DNA of 42,186 nt from contig WOFQ01000119.1 of NCBI GenBank assembly GCA_012184525.1, positions 1 through 42,186 of the forward strand, written 5' to 3'. The position numbers were made by a program, and so were the translations under genes. How positions within the stretch are numbered: the first letter of the stretch is position 1; each line of letters starts with the position of its first letter. Shown piece after piece: positions 1-10,969 of this stretch. This stretch comes from Xenoacremonium recifei. Taxonomy: Eukaryota > Ascomycota > Sordariomycetes > Hypocreales > Nectriaceae. Under the pieces are notes generated by a model that had not been told where the DNA came from, ran no database searches, and saw nothing but the letters and a program-made list of their open reading frames with translations.

Positions 1-310
1 GGAATATGTACGCGTAGTGGTTAAAAGTGCGCGACTCGCTTGTGTGCGCGACTCGCTTGTGGAGTACGTTATGGCATTGAAATGTTCTGGGAAATGTAGG
101 GCTCGAGGAATCGGGTACGAACATGCGTATAAAAATATAATAATTAATTTTCGTCCCAATTTAGTTGCTACTACTTATAACACTTGTCTAATCTCACGCT
201 GCAACAAGAATTAAACTACATAAGCATACATCTACGCGATTGCGTTTGACGACCTATACCAAATGGTACCAAAGGTCGCAATCTAATCCCGATACAATAC
301 TATATGAAAT
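1..310. other. Intergenic / 5' flank, no gene seen
   Basis: No convincing coding exon is seen before the start codon at 311. The only structure noticed is a 17-bp unit (tgcgcgactcgcttgtg) repeated directly at 28-44 and 45-61. Confidence 0.5.
28..61 (+). repeat. Two-copy 17-bp tandem repeat
   Basis: Two identical head-to-tail copies of a 17-bp unit, 28-44 and 45-61. This is a local duplication with no evident function. Confidence 0.8.
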
Positions 311-1703
311 ATGTCGGTTCTACATTTGTTCGAGATTGTTCAAGACTTCGCGAGTCCAATCAATCTACTTGTTCCGCTCGTTGTGGTCGCTTTGTTTGTC
401 GCTTCAGTTGCTAGCACTCGGCACCTGGTACGGTTCAAATCTGTAATAAGACCCGGTTCCTCTACTCCCTATCATCAAATCAAGATCTTAGCTTTCCGCG
501 AACGGTCGTACTGACGGGCTACTTCTTTTGCCTTAGTTGAAGCGAGTCCCCACATGCGAGAGCGAAGACTCCAAGTACTTCGCGACAGAGTTCCTTAAGA
601 TTGAACCGCTCATCGATTTCGATTGGAGGAGCGAGGAACCAGTCAAGCTGAGGCCATTTAAGAAAAAGTACAATTTAACTATGGGTAAGTGTTAAATAAA
701 TCATATTACAATTGGTCATATATGAATGACTTTCACCTAGCGATTGAGAAGGTTTCGGTGAACGACTTGATTTTAATGGACAATCAATACCTGGAGCGAA
801 TCAACATGCGAAAGCAGATCATGCGGGATCACCAAGATACAGTCCTCGCCAGCAATCCCCAAGCTGCTCCTGCGGTCAAGGAACTCTACGAATGGCTCTT
901 ATCCGTTTACCTTCCCCAAAGATTTCCCTCAATGTTCCAACTCATCGCCAAGGAGACGAGAAACCCGTCTTTTATACTGAATTGTGTGGACGGCGAGAAA
1001 TATCCGCTAATAGCCCCGAAATCTTCAATCGACGCCCTTCGTACTCTGGGGGCTATTGTCGAAGATGACATTCTTTTTTTAATCCCTTCATCGGATGGGG
1101 ATGGCTACATCTTAGGGGCTTTAGTTACATGCTTTCCAAATGGTTTTGATATGACCTCAAAGTTCAATTTGAAAATCCGCGATATCCATAAGCCTGTTCC
1201 TCGATATGGGGAGAAGATGGAGAAAAGTATGTATCGATACTTTGACAAGATGGAAGTGGGAAAATTTGTGAAACGAGCAAACGTATGTTCTCAAAAACTA
1301 TTAAAACTAGATTTACTAACAGAAATCAGTGGACTATATCAGATAAGCCGATATTCACTATTGAGGGGAACCACCTTTACGAAGGAGAGGAGGTGCCGAA
1401 ATTTCAAGTAGATCTTAAAAAGGTAAGGCAGCCCTCATCTTCCCTCGATTTCCTTTTTCTGACATGATGCAGGTAAATATGCGTTGCGAAAGGCAGGTTC
1501 TGTTTCGACTTCCTAAAACGAAGGTATTAGTCTTCTCCTTCAAGACATTCATGTACCCCATTGCCACCTTGAAAGAGGAAGGGGTGGGTCCTGATTTAAT
1601 TGACGCTATTGACGGGCTTTTCAAAGGGAATGTTCCGGAAATGGCATTTTACAAGAGAGCAGTTGAATGGGCAGAGCCAGTGAAGGCGTACTTGAGGCTT
1701 TAA
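311..1703 (+). CDS. Heme-dependent oxidative N-demethylase-like (DUF3445/HRQ family) protein
   Basis: Five exons: 311-442, 537-684, 741-1282, 1330-1422, 1473-1703, giving about 381 aa; all phases agree. Residues about 18-36 form a hydrophobic membrane-anchor-like segment, so the protein is probably membrane-tethered. The body matches DUF3445: YNLTMG near the second intron, RFPSMF, then the C-terminal signature RCERQVLFRLP followed by FSFKTFMYP. Bacterial relatives are the alpha subunit of a heme-dependent oxidative N-demethylase; fungal members are mostly uncharacterised and often sit by secondary-metabolism or catabolic genes. Restoring NWTIS across the third intron (1283-1329) is the best support for that splice. 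The family call is solid; the substrate is unknown. Confidence 0.85.
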
Positions 1704-1751
1704 CAACATTCCAAAGGCATAGGTTGTCACGGGGAAAGAGGAACAAGCACT

Positions 1752-1791
1752 TTGGGGGCTTTATATACACGTTGGGGGCTTTATATAAGTA
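1752..1791 (+). repeat. Two-copy 20-bp imperfect tandem repeat
   Basis: The unit ttgggggctttatata recurs at 1752-1767 and 1772-1787 with a 20-bp period, in the short gap between the DUF3445 gene and the convergent regulator gene. Confidence 0.7.
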
Positions 1792-1888
1792 ACACATCCG
1801 AGGTACCTACTCTGGGCATAAACGCAGAGTTCTGGGTGTGCCATATCAAAGGTTCAACTTTATGCAATGTTCGTGTCGCATCGATACT

Positions 1889-3856
1889 CTATACCATTAC
1901 TGCCAGACTGTTTTCTAAAGCTGTTTCGATCCAGGATATCCTCTTTTGTAGGGCATCAGATTTTGTCCAGGTCTGATGAACGATTTCTGCAAAATACTTG
2001 GCGACTTGGGGTGGGATAATTTTCAGTTCGCTGCAAAGCCTCGCTTTTATGAAGCGGCGTGCCTCTGCTACTTTAAAGATTTTTGATATATTGGCCTCGT
2101 TAGAGGATGGTGCGTACCACAGCTCGCTCGATATGGCCACCAGAAGAAGCGGTTGAACACGAGACGTGAAGCCTTCGGCCGGCAACATCCGCAATAGTTT
2201 GATGCTGTTGTCCGTAAGATACTCGATCCATTCTTCAGCTTTGCTGCCCGGTAGATTCTCAAGAATCGCAGCTGCATCTTCGTCGGGCAGGCCGTTCAGT
2301 GGCATGTTCTGATAAACACTTAGGGCACATCGCGCCCTGAGTAAATGTGGAAAGGCCCTGTAAAGCTGAAGAAGCCCAAAGGTACAGTATCCTCCCACCA
2401 TCATACGAGTAATCCTATTGCTGTCGCCATCTTCGTCTTCAGCTTGTTTGGCAGTCCTCGCGGCACCTCGCAAAAGTCGGCTCTCCACCCGGCGGGCGCT
2501 GAGGGCCATTATTAAAGTGCTCTCGTTAGGAGTTTCTGATTCAGGGTCCTCTTCTCCTGTCATTTTACGATTTTGGTGAATGAGTTTCCCCACTTCTGCG
2601 ACAGTTGAAACGACATCTAAGAGGGTTTGACGAGCGGTATACCCACCGTTTAGGGCGACAAATACTCCTTCATTGGCGGTAGGAGAGCTCGGATTTTGAC
2701 CGGCAAAGAAGAGGAGCATCTCCCAGAACGTTAATGCCTCTTCGAACAATGCTCGCTCTGATTTTTCATCAATACCACTGTCCCGGCTGTGGCCCTGGCA
2801 CTGACTCATGAGCTTTTTCACTGTCTCGAATAATGGAATTCCCAGATCAGTTGGATCATGCCAGCTTGCAGTTTGACCAAGCATCATCAAAACGAAGATA
2901 GAAGTATTGTCAGGACCGATTCGAGCGAGATTTGCCTGTACGCTTTCCAGTGACAGTTGACGAAATGCTTCTCCTACTTCGGCCATCCGGGGACAATCAT
3001 CTACCAAGTAAGATGCAGCCATACTCTTGAGAAGATATTCTACCGAGGCATTGGATGACCATGACGCTATAATGGACCTTTGCAGTTGCATGAACTCGAC
3101 TGAAGGAAACAGGGTGAAATCGGCAAGAACCCGATAATATAATGCAATGAGATCCTTGGGCGGCTGATATTCTGCGACAGGAAAACCCAGACTCGGAGTC
3201 ATGTATTCAAACAGGGGTGAGCTTGGTGGATATAAATTGTGCTGTGAAGGGATGGTTTCCAAGGAGTCGGAATTCTGGCTCTCAAGGGAAAAGGATTCCA
3301 ACCCGACATCGGGGTCATCGCTAGATTGTAAGAATCTTGATGCCAGCGTATCCAGGATACCAGCTACATCGTTTTGTATTTCGACCGGTGAGGAGTGCCG
3401 GGAGTAAGCCCAAGTAAGTTCGTTGGAGGCATAGAGCGAAGAATTATCATCCTGGGCAATACCTTCAACTTGCACAGCCGCTTGTGCGCTGTCGGATTCC
3501 ATCATCGGACAATCGGATACCGGCAATATAGCATCATCTTTACCTGTGGCCAGAGACTTCTGTAATGGCGGAGAAGGACATTCTCCAGTATAGACCTCAT
3601 GCCGTGTTGACCACACGAGCGTCTTTGCTGGGTAGCCGGGGCACGTCAGTTTCTTTTCTCTGCACCGCGAGCACGAAGGACGGCGTTCATCACATTTTTG
3701 CTGCAGCGAAATCGTCATCAGCACACCTAGGCTCCGGGGCGAAGAATAAATACACACATGATCGGATTTACAGTTCTTGCAGCCGTTCGTGGATCTCGAC
3801 TGCACTCTTCTCCTCTTTCTTTCTGCTTGCTCGTTGCCCTGCTCCTTGCGCTGCAT
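1889..3856 (-). CDS. Zn2Cys6 transcription factor (fungal-specific TF domain 2 type)
   Basis: Two exons, 3856-3758 and 3700-1889, giving about 636 aa. The 57-nt intron 3757-3701 lies inside the zinc cluster. Splicing restores C26-x2-C29-x6-C36-x6-C43-x2-C46-x6-C53, flanked by basic residues (ERKRRRVQSRS). The intron is in frame and stop-free, so unspliced mRNA would still be translated but with 19 residues splitting the finger. The C-terminal two thirds resemble the Fungal_trans_2 ligand/effector region. It is transcribed away from the second regulator at 4193 across a 336-bp gap and converges on the DUF3445 gene. A nuclear DNA-binding regulator; its targets cannot be read from the sequence. 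Confidence 0.9.
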   Translation of the reverse strand: MQRKEQGNEQAERKRRRVQSRSTNGCKNCKSDHVCIYSSPRSLGVLMTISLQQKCDERRPSCSRCREKKLTCPGYPAKTLVWSTRHEVYTGECPSPPLQKSLATGKDDAILPVSDCPMMESDSAQAAVQVEGIAQDDNSSLYASNELTWAYSRHSSPVEIQNDVAGILDTLASRFLQSSDDPDVGLESFSLESQNSDSLETIPSQHNLYPPSSPLFEYMTPSLGFPVAEYQPPKDLIALYYRVLADFTLFPSVEFMQLQRSIIASWSSNASVEYLLKSMAASYLVDDCPRMAEVGEAFRQLSLESVQANLARIGPDNTSIFVLMMLGQTASWHDPTDLGIPLFETVKKLMSQCQGHSRDSGIDEKSERALFEEALTFWEMLLFFAGQNPSSPTANEGVFVALNGGYTARQTLLDVVSTVAEVGKLIHQNRKMTGEEDPESETPNESTLIMALSARRVESRLLRGAARTAKQAEDEDGDSNRITRMMVGGYCTFGLLQLYRAFPHLLRARCALSVYQNMPLNGLPDEDAAAILENLPGSKAEEWIEYLTDNSIKLLRMLPAEGFTSRVQPLLLVAISSELWYAPSSNEANISKIFKVAEARRFIKARLCSELKIIPPQVAKYFAEIVHQTWTKSDALQKRISWIETALENSLAVMV

Positions 3857-4192
3857 GATGATTTTTGGGCGTTCGGTCTAGGGCACTGCGGGAGAGCAGT
3901 AGGCGAAGCATTTAATTGAAACTTTTGTCGTAATTGCGGATATACGTACGGAGTAGTGTTGATCGCAACCTCAAGGTACAACGCCGGATAAGGCGCTATC
4001 AAACAGGATAAAATTTCTCATTTATGTTGCCAAAAGGAGCTAGCGTGGTTTATATCTCAGTTGATCACTAGCCTAGATGAGGACTAAACCGTCTCATCCT
4101 TATCGCACTGACGGTGAGGGGTACTCCAACAATCCTGGTTTCGCATGCATTGATGCGCTGTCCAAAACCTCCAGCTTTTCTTTTCAATCATC
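3857..4192. promoter_or_regulatory. Divergent promoter between two Zn2Cys6 regulators
   Basis: A 336-bp gap separating the two start codons. It contains one copy of the nonamer TACGGAGTA at 3947-3955. No other element is recognised. Confidence 0.5.
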
Positions 4193-5904
4193 ATGAATAG
4201 CCAAGGCTCAACAAAACCCAAGGTTAAAGGTATGCTTTCTTTCTCAGTCATAGCCGTGTCCTCGACTCCTTTCTTCGGGGCCAGCAACAGCTAATTTCGT
4301 TGTTTTTTAAGGTTGTTACAACTGCTCTCAGCGTCGGATCGACTGCGATCGCACAGAGCCAGCTTGCAGCAAATGCGTCAAGAAGGGGCTTGAATGCACC
4401 GGCTTACGAGGACCCCGCTATAGGTTCGCCCATGTCACCAATTTTAAAACCTGTGGTCGACCAGGAAGACCTCCTATCAAGTCGAAGAGAGTTCTATCGG
4501 GAAATTTGAGAGCAGACATAGCACACGCAGCAATTGCCCTAGACCGCGCACCTTCAACCCAATCAACCTCGACATCAGCTTTAGCATCAACGTCAATATT
4601 GACGTCAACATCGTGCAGGGTACGGGCATCTATTGACTGGCCTGGTCGCTATCTCCCTGAGAACTTGGCTTTCTCAGAACCTGTGGATGAGCTCCTGTCG
4701 TCGGCACATGGCGAGATCATAGGAATACCGGGTCCCTGTCTTGATGAGCACGGCTATGAATTCGAAGATCAACATAGTGAAAATGACTCAACTCGGTCAG
4801 ATTTGTGCGGATCTTCGACGCAAGATGTAGCAGGAAACAAAATCGGCCGAGAGCTCGATCACCTTAGCCAAATACAAAGATACTTCCTGTCTTACTGTAA
4901 GTGCTCTCTACGTGAACCAGCTGTGGAAACCGTTTTAAATTGGGAGCAGTCTCTAGCCATGTCGCCCCAAAAATGGTCGTTATCGACAAGAATTTCAATG
5001 GCTACCGCGATCTTATTCTACCATTGACAGAGCTTCATGAGTCGGTCCGGAATGCGGCAGTAGCAGCTGGTGCCTATCATTTCTCCTTGCAAGTGGGCAT
5101 GGCCATGTCAATTGCAGCGAAGTCTTATTGCGAAGCAATCAGCCATCTTCGACGGACAGCCATTGACAAAGCAATTGGAGACGATGTTGCCGAGTCATCT
5201 ATCACCACCATAGTTGTTCTTCTGATTTGCGACATGATAACGGCCAATTCCGGCTTCCCAGAATTATTCAAAGTGCTAAAGAGTTGCCTCCAAGTATGCG
5301 ATGAGAAACAGTTACAAAAACGGCCCCTCGGCAAGTTCTTGATCGAACAAATTGAAAAGTATTATATAGATTCCATTGTTATTCTCCTTCTTGTATGCTA
5401 ATTCCCATTTTTAGGATGCGCCTGTACGCAGAGCCATTATTAGACGAGGATATTGGTGTGTGGACGATCAGTGTTAATATGCAACACAGCTTGTCGTTTC
5501 TCTACCACAGCAAATCAAATCACCCTAATCATGCAGCTGATATATCTATTTTGATCGATATAATTCAGCAGGCTTGTGATATTTACCTTCACAGAGCTAT
5601 TAACAATGTCGATACCGTAATGACTAGAATCCTGGTGGAGAAAGTCAAGCAGGCTGTTGAAAACTCCCACGGTCTCGCTGCTTGGGATCATATACTTGTA
5701 TGGGCATACTTCATGGTTGCGGCGGAGAGCTCAACCAATGAACACAGGACTTTTTTTATCAACAAGCTTCGAGGGTGTCATGAGAGCACGGGGTTTGCGA
5801 ACAATTTAAGCGCTTTACGGGTACTCAAGGAGGTATGGGCCAGAAGCTCTGAGGAACGATGGACGTGTCTCATAGGCGGAGGGACTCGAGTGTTCATAAT
5901 GTAA
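4193..5904 (+). CDS. Zn2Cys6 transcription factor, about 506 aa
   Basis: Exons 4193-4229, 4312-4896, 4950-5358 and 5415-5904; phases agree. The first short exon supplies M to K12, and the join at 4312 creates C14-x2-C17-x6-C24-x6-C31-x2-C34-x6-C41, a perfect zinc cluster followed by a basic tail (GRPGRPPIKSKR). The rest resembles the Fungal_trans_2 type, ending in WTCLIGGGTRVFIM, a typical C-terminus for that group. Intron 2 ends in a tandem acceptor (gag-cag): exon 3 can begin at 4947 or 4950, both in frame. A further exon after 5904 is possible (gtaaga donor at the stop) but I prefer the stop given. Target genes unknown. Confidence 0.85.
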
Positions 5905-6239
5905 GAATGTGTGTTTTAACTGTAAGTATCCATGTGGAGGAAATATTTAAGATGTCTGACATTCGATGTGCTCTTTCCCTATTGCACTTATAGTCGGTTT
6001 CTTTATGCGAATCTATTGAAAGAATCGGCTCAAGGAAGCAATAGAACAGGAGTCAAGACGTAGTACCAACTCCTGATCAATGGGTCCGTTGCGTAGTTCT
6101 TGTATACCGGACGGTTGTAGATAGGTTGAAGACGGTGACAGATATTGTTAACTACCTTGAACACACAATTCTAAATCGGCATTCAAGTAAATGTCTACTA
6201 TAGAAATAACCCTCCGAATGTAATTCGAGTATTATTTTA
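5905..6239. other. Convergent intergenic region
   Basis: 335 bp between the 3' ends of the plus-strand regulator and the minus-strand HAD gene. AT-rich, with no gene seen; presumably it holds both polyadenylation regions. Confidence 0.5.
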
Positions 6240-7051
6240 TTAAGAAGATGATGCTGCGATGATCTTATCGGCCATCTCGGAGAGAGTATGGGACATAACA
6301 TCCATCTCCCCAAAAAGATCAACACAGGGTTCCTTTTCCAACACTGAGCAGTATGCCGCCTTGAATCTATGTTTCAATCTTGTCAGTCTACAGATCAAGG
6401 ACCAATCTTTTCCAAACTATCGGAGTATCCATGGATGACGAGAACATACCCAACTTGCTTAGCAGAAGACACATCCCACATGTGCGCTGCAGCAAACCAA
6501 AGTTCACTTCCACCCTTCAGTGCTTCGTAGGTGGAGGCATATGACTTCAGGTCTGGCTTGCCAACTCCGAATGAGTCACAGGACATAAGATGCTCCTTGG
6601 GCATCTCCACCCCGGCCTTCTGGAAGTAGCCCAATACTCTGTCATAATCGCCAGCAGTGAGACCACGGACGGTAAACCCTGCAGCCCGCAGCTTGTCAAA
6701 GCACTCCCCAAGGTCATTCCGCACTTCAAGTAGCATATATCCCTCTGTAATCTTCTCCACGTCCTCGTCGGTAGCAAACTTCCGAGGTTCCTCGATGCCC
6801 GACATCCAGAGCATACGCCAGAAGAGAGACTTGAAGATGACATCAAACGCGATATAACGGTTTGTAATGCTGAGGTATGTGTACTCCCTCTCTGCAGCCT
6901 CTAGCCACATATAGATCAGCATGCTTGGTTTCACACCTTCAGCTCGAAGTTTATCGCCGAGCTGAGTATCGAGAGCCTCGATCAGCTTCTCGTAGGACAC
7001 GCAAGTGCCTACTACATCGAATATGACATTCTTGGTACCAGAAGTTGCCAT
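6240..7051 (-). CDS. HAD-superfamily hydrolase, 2-haloacid dehalogenase-like
   Basis: Two exons, 7051-6450 and 6366-6240 (intron 6449-6367), about 242 aa. HAD motif I is FDVVGT with D12 as the expected nucleophile; the motif II region is LTAGD near 131-135; the motif III lysine is K165 in GVGKPD; the last acidic motif is AAHMWDVSSAK with D193, matching the AAHxWD block of type II haloacid dehalogenases. These soluble enzymes hydrolyse C-halogen or phosphate bonds, and many fungal relatives have no known substrate. V14 replaces the Y/L often found after the nucleophile. The intron was chosen because it extends the C-terminal helix (FKAAYCSVLEKEP). The fold is confident; dehalogenase activity is not shown. 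Confidence 0.85.
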
Positions 7052-7909
7052 GATTGTTTCGGAAAGTCGTGGGATACAGGCTCGAGTGAAAGATCAATGC
7101 AGGGCATCATTGTGTTGGATATTGGACCTCGTCGTATTTATGAACTCCGTCAACGGAGTGAGCTAGAGGAAGGCTGCTAACCGGAACAGGTAGCTGTCTA
7201 CGCGTAAACCATTTCTATTTCAAGTATGGTTAGTGGGCTTCCACTACGGAGTCAGTGCACCTCCGCTGCTAGGCTCCATTGTTACGATATCGAAGGATCC
7301 CTACTCAGGTTCTTATATAAATGCGACAGGAGACTTGCAGCAAAGTTGCAAATAAAGACATCGCCGTTTTGTATAATACCATTATTCCCATCGCAGAAAA
7401 CATGTATCTCTAGTGAAGTCTGTTCGGCGCTCGGGTTTGCTTGCGTCATTTATTTGATGCTGGCGTAAGTGCGGCACTGCAATGAATTGATAAGACATCG
7501 GCATTTTCTTCATAGGTGGTAGTCTTATTTAGTAGAGTGAAGAGGAGCCATGTCGTCTCTCTGTTGCGTTATGGTATCGTCCTGTTTAACGCAAGTCGGC
7601 TGGGGCGAAATTTGAACTGGAGCTGCTGATACTTGCCCTTCTTCCCTGACTATTTCACGGTACCTCTTCAGACAGATGCGCATGGTGACTCAATTCAGGT
7701 AGGTACTTGAGTGGGTAGTTCTGGAAACAATCGGGATACGAGTTAGGCGATAGAGAGACCAAGGTTTGAGGCCTATTAGTTTCTGTGGACACAAGGACAG
7801 GCAGGCGTCACCATTGGACCACGCTGTATTGCTACAGTGCTTTGAGAAGCGGTTGATCTTACTTTTCAAGGTAAAGGAAACAACAAATGTGCAACTATTT
7901 TATCTTCGT
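7052..7909. other. Intergenic region, no gene seen
   Basis: 858 bp between the HAD gene promoter and the 3' end of the sulfatase gene. Only short stop-interrupted frames without family resemblance were seen. Confidence 0.5.
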
Positions 7910-9798
7910 CTATTGGACATTGTTTGGTATTTTGTTTTTAAGCTCATCAGGCGTAAGCTCAGGACGTCCAATGTATTTAATCCAGGCAACTGGATCTGAA
8001 AATTCATCGTTCGCCTTTGGTGACATCGTAAACTCGCCTGCCAGGCCTACCACTCCGACCTCGGTTTTGTATTTTTCCCACAGTTGGAGGAGCTCATTGA
8101 AGATCATTGGTTCTGTTTCCCTCAAGTCTTGTGTCTCTCCAGGGTCTTTGCGAATGTTGAATAGCTCCCACTCTTGTGGTCCTCGGGGTGCTGGGACAAA
8201 CGTGATTTTATAATCGCCTCGACGAAGCGCGCCGGACCCCCCAACTTCAAATCCAACAGCATCACCATCTGAGTGGATTTGAAGATCACAGACTTCATTA
8301 TAGGATGCGGAGCCAGATAAAAAAGGTATCCAGCTACGACCGCGCAGGGGAGCTATGCTTCTACCTTTGTATAGCGTTCCAGGGTGGCACAATCCAGCTA
8401 GGTCAAGAATCGTCGGTACTATGTCCATGACCGTGCAGAAAGAATTCGCGATGATAGAGGAGGATCGATCCTGATTCTTGGTTCCTCCGAGACCGTATTT
8501 CGAGGGCTTCACCACCAAGGGAACCCGACAACCTCCCTCAGTTGAGAACATTTTGAAAAGCCGGCTGGGAGCAGTGGCCGCCTGAGCCCAACGCGGTCCG
8601 TACCAGACGAATGAATCGGCATGTCCGATGTTATCCAGACTGTTATCGTAATACTTGGCAATATGTTCCATTAAAGCCTTCCCCAAAATCGGTCGCGCTT
8701 CGTACGAAGCTCCTTCGGCGCCATTATCGGACATGAATATAACAAAGGTGTTATCATATTCACCGGAGGAACGAAGGTATGAGATAACCCGTCCAATATT
8801 CCAGTCCATACGGTCAACCATGCCAGCATAAACTTCCATCGCCCGAGCTGACTTGGAACGCGTCTCATCATCGAGGCTTTCCCATGCCCAATCGTCGTGT
8901 GGTGTAGTAGACACAGGATGTGGCTGGATATCTTCGGCAATAAGACCCATACGCTTCAGTGTATCAACTCGACCCAACCGTAAAGCATCAGGCCCGTCTG
9001 AGTACTTGCCCCTATACTTTGCAGTGTTCTCATCAGGTGCCTGTAACGGCCAATGTGGTGCACTAAATGGCAGATAGGCGAAGAATGGCTGATCTTCCTC
9101 TAGAGTGGACCGGACCTCCAGATACTCCAAGAGCTTTTCCGTGTAGCCATCAGAGGAGTACCAAGGTTTGGGAAGAGATTTTACAAAGTGGTCGTCTTCA
9201 GCATGCAGCGCTCGTGTAGCAGCCTCCATAAAGCGACCTGGCTCAACAGAAGGATCCTCGTAGTCCGGCTCGTAACCTGATTTAATGAAGTTGTTAGTGA
9301 ATGCCCAGCTTGGTTACTTGTACGTGGAGTGACTTCACCATAGTGATTTGAGCTGCCAGGTAAGAGGGCAAAGGATCTTTTGAAGCCGCGTTTTACGGGG
9401 TGATGCTCAGGCATTAAACCGAGGTGCCATTTCCCGGCCATTACTGTATAGTAGCCACCATCTTCGAGTAACTCTGGGAGCGTAACAACAGAGCTGTTCA
9501 GGTAACCCTCGTGACCTGGTTGGCCTTGATGAGCTGGTGAGTTTCGGGTGAATTCATGGAGCTGGCCGAGGCCGGCAATGTGGTGGTCTGTCCCGGTCAT
9601 AAGCATTGATCTTGTCGGTGAGCATGCCGCTGCAACGTGGAATTCCGTAAATCTCAGGGATCCGGGTTCGGCCGCAAGTGCATCAATGTGAGGGGTCTGG
9701 ATCTCAGAGCCGAAACATCCGCAGTCGCTGAATCCTAGATCATCGGCGATAATGATGAGGAAGTTTGGGCGTCCCGGGCTGCTGGTGTTTAAATCCAT
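7910..9798 (-). CDS. Arylsulfatase (formylglycine-dependent, type I)
   Basis: Two exons, 9798-9339 and 9276-7910 (intron 9338-9277), about 608 aa. N-terminal metal ligands are in ADD (19-20). The sulfatase signature C59-S-P-T-R63 is followed by SMLMTG, so C59 is the residue converted to formylglycine. GKWHLG (K123, H125) and FMSDNGAEG supply further active-site and Ca ligands. No signal peptide is visible, so it is probably intracellular, like bacterial-type AtsA enzymes. The donor was chosen to give SNHYGYEP; another in-phase donor (gtacaagt) would leave five extra residues. An inverted repeat shared with the aromatic-catabolism genes lies 176-189 bp upstream, suggesting it belongs to that regulon and releases sulfate from an aryl sulfate. 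Confidence 0.92.
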
Positions 9799-10969
9799 AA
9801 TGGCACCGTGTCATTGAAAAGCGAGGAGAGAACAAAGTCCTACTGGCTACAGTAGAGATCCCTGGACTGGTTGGCATCGTGAAATCAAGAAGGTCTTCAT
9901 CAGCCTGAAGTTATCAGTGCCTCGAGCGGTGGAGCTGTACAATGGCGGGTCGTCTGCGATAGCAACCGGATTCCGGAAGCGTATCCGGGCCCGTTTGGAA
10001 AGCGATTTCTTATCGTCGACCTATTCACCCACTCGCTCTCACCATCAGAAGGTCTTCTTAGGGGAAAGGGAAAGATGTTGATTGAAGGAAAGAGGGGTTT
10101 GACCGGTGCACGCGCCGTCTCAGGTCTTGTTTTCAAGGTTTGTTCGGGTGTAGATTTCGTTATAGTGAGATTCAGGGATGATTCAGGGACACCCGGGTGC
10201 ATTTGCCATATTAAACATCCATTTCATCCCCGTTCCCGTGTTCATAACCGTGTCTGTCCTCTACAGAGCTCACAATCTACGCTCATCTTTTTGAACATTG
10301 AGAAGTCTTTCCAAAATAGCGCACTCAACGCTTGGGACCACGGGAGGCGGAAGAATTCGATAAGCGTGTGATGGCCGTAGTTGACTCACTGCGATTCGTA
10401 TAAGTGCTGGAGGGAAAATCCACTCATTCTCCTGCAGTGGGCTGGTTTAGTCTGTTGGTCTGTGATCTCTTCCGAAGTGGCTGAAAATATAACAAGGCGG
10501 GATACGCCCCAGATTACTAGGAGAAACATCAGTGTTACAAAGAATATTCCAAACTGTGAAGTATTGTAAAGCCGGCGCAGATGGGTACCAAAACTAGCGC
10601 CCCGGCTTTTGCAAAGAGGTTGCAGCGAGCCCCTGTTACTGGTTTAATTGCGAGAGATTTTGACTTCGGCAAGGGGTACACGGCATCACTCTTCAACATG
10701 CGCCATAGTATTAAACATCCACATAGTCAACATTCAGCCCCCGACAATAGACGGTCCAACTACAATGTCCGCGTACTCCACTGGAACGCACTATGAACTT
10801 ACTATCTATAGGCGATCTAGAATCGACGAACCTAAAGGTAACAGGACGCTGTGTGGCCTCAGACCTGCCACGATAAACCATTCTCTTTCTTTCTTGGTAG
10901 TAGGTTGACAACGCGAACTCCTCATAAGAGCTACACTCCTGGAGCAGATCGAGAGGGCGAGACACTGAC
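9799..10969. other. Intergenic region with sulfatase promoter, no gene seen
   Basis: 1171 bp between the sulfatase start and the 3' end of the transporter gene. Short frames here show no family resemblance. Contains the palindromic site at 9974-9987. Confidence 0.5.
9974..9987. promoter_or_regulatory. CGGA-N6-TCCG inverted repeat, sulfatase promoter
   Basis: CGGAAGCGTATCCG, 176-189 bp upstream of the sulfatase start. The form is CGG-N8-CCG, expected for a dimeric Zn2Cys6 protein, and matches sites in the aromatic-catabolism promoters. Binding is inferred. Confidence 0.5.

Noticed and set aside
5359..5414. A 22-nt intron at 5393-5414 in the second regulator
   Set aside because: Too short to splice. 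A 56-nt intron starting at 5359 keeps frame and has a branch point.
5902..6070. An extra last exon of the second regulator after an intron at the stop codon
   Set aside because: Splice signals exist, but the family normally ends with the sequence just before 5902.
7226..7468. 80-codon plus-strand frame before the HAD gene promoter
   Set aside because: No family resemblance, lies in promoter-like DNA, codon use not distinctive.
10205..10730. Repeat around attaaacatcca at about 10212 and 10710
   Set aside because: Only about 12 shared bases; flanks differ.
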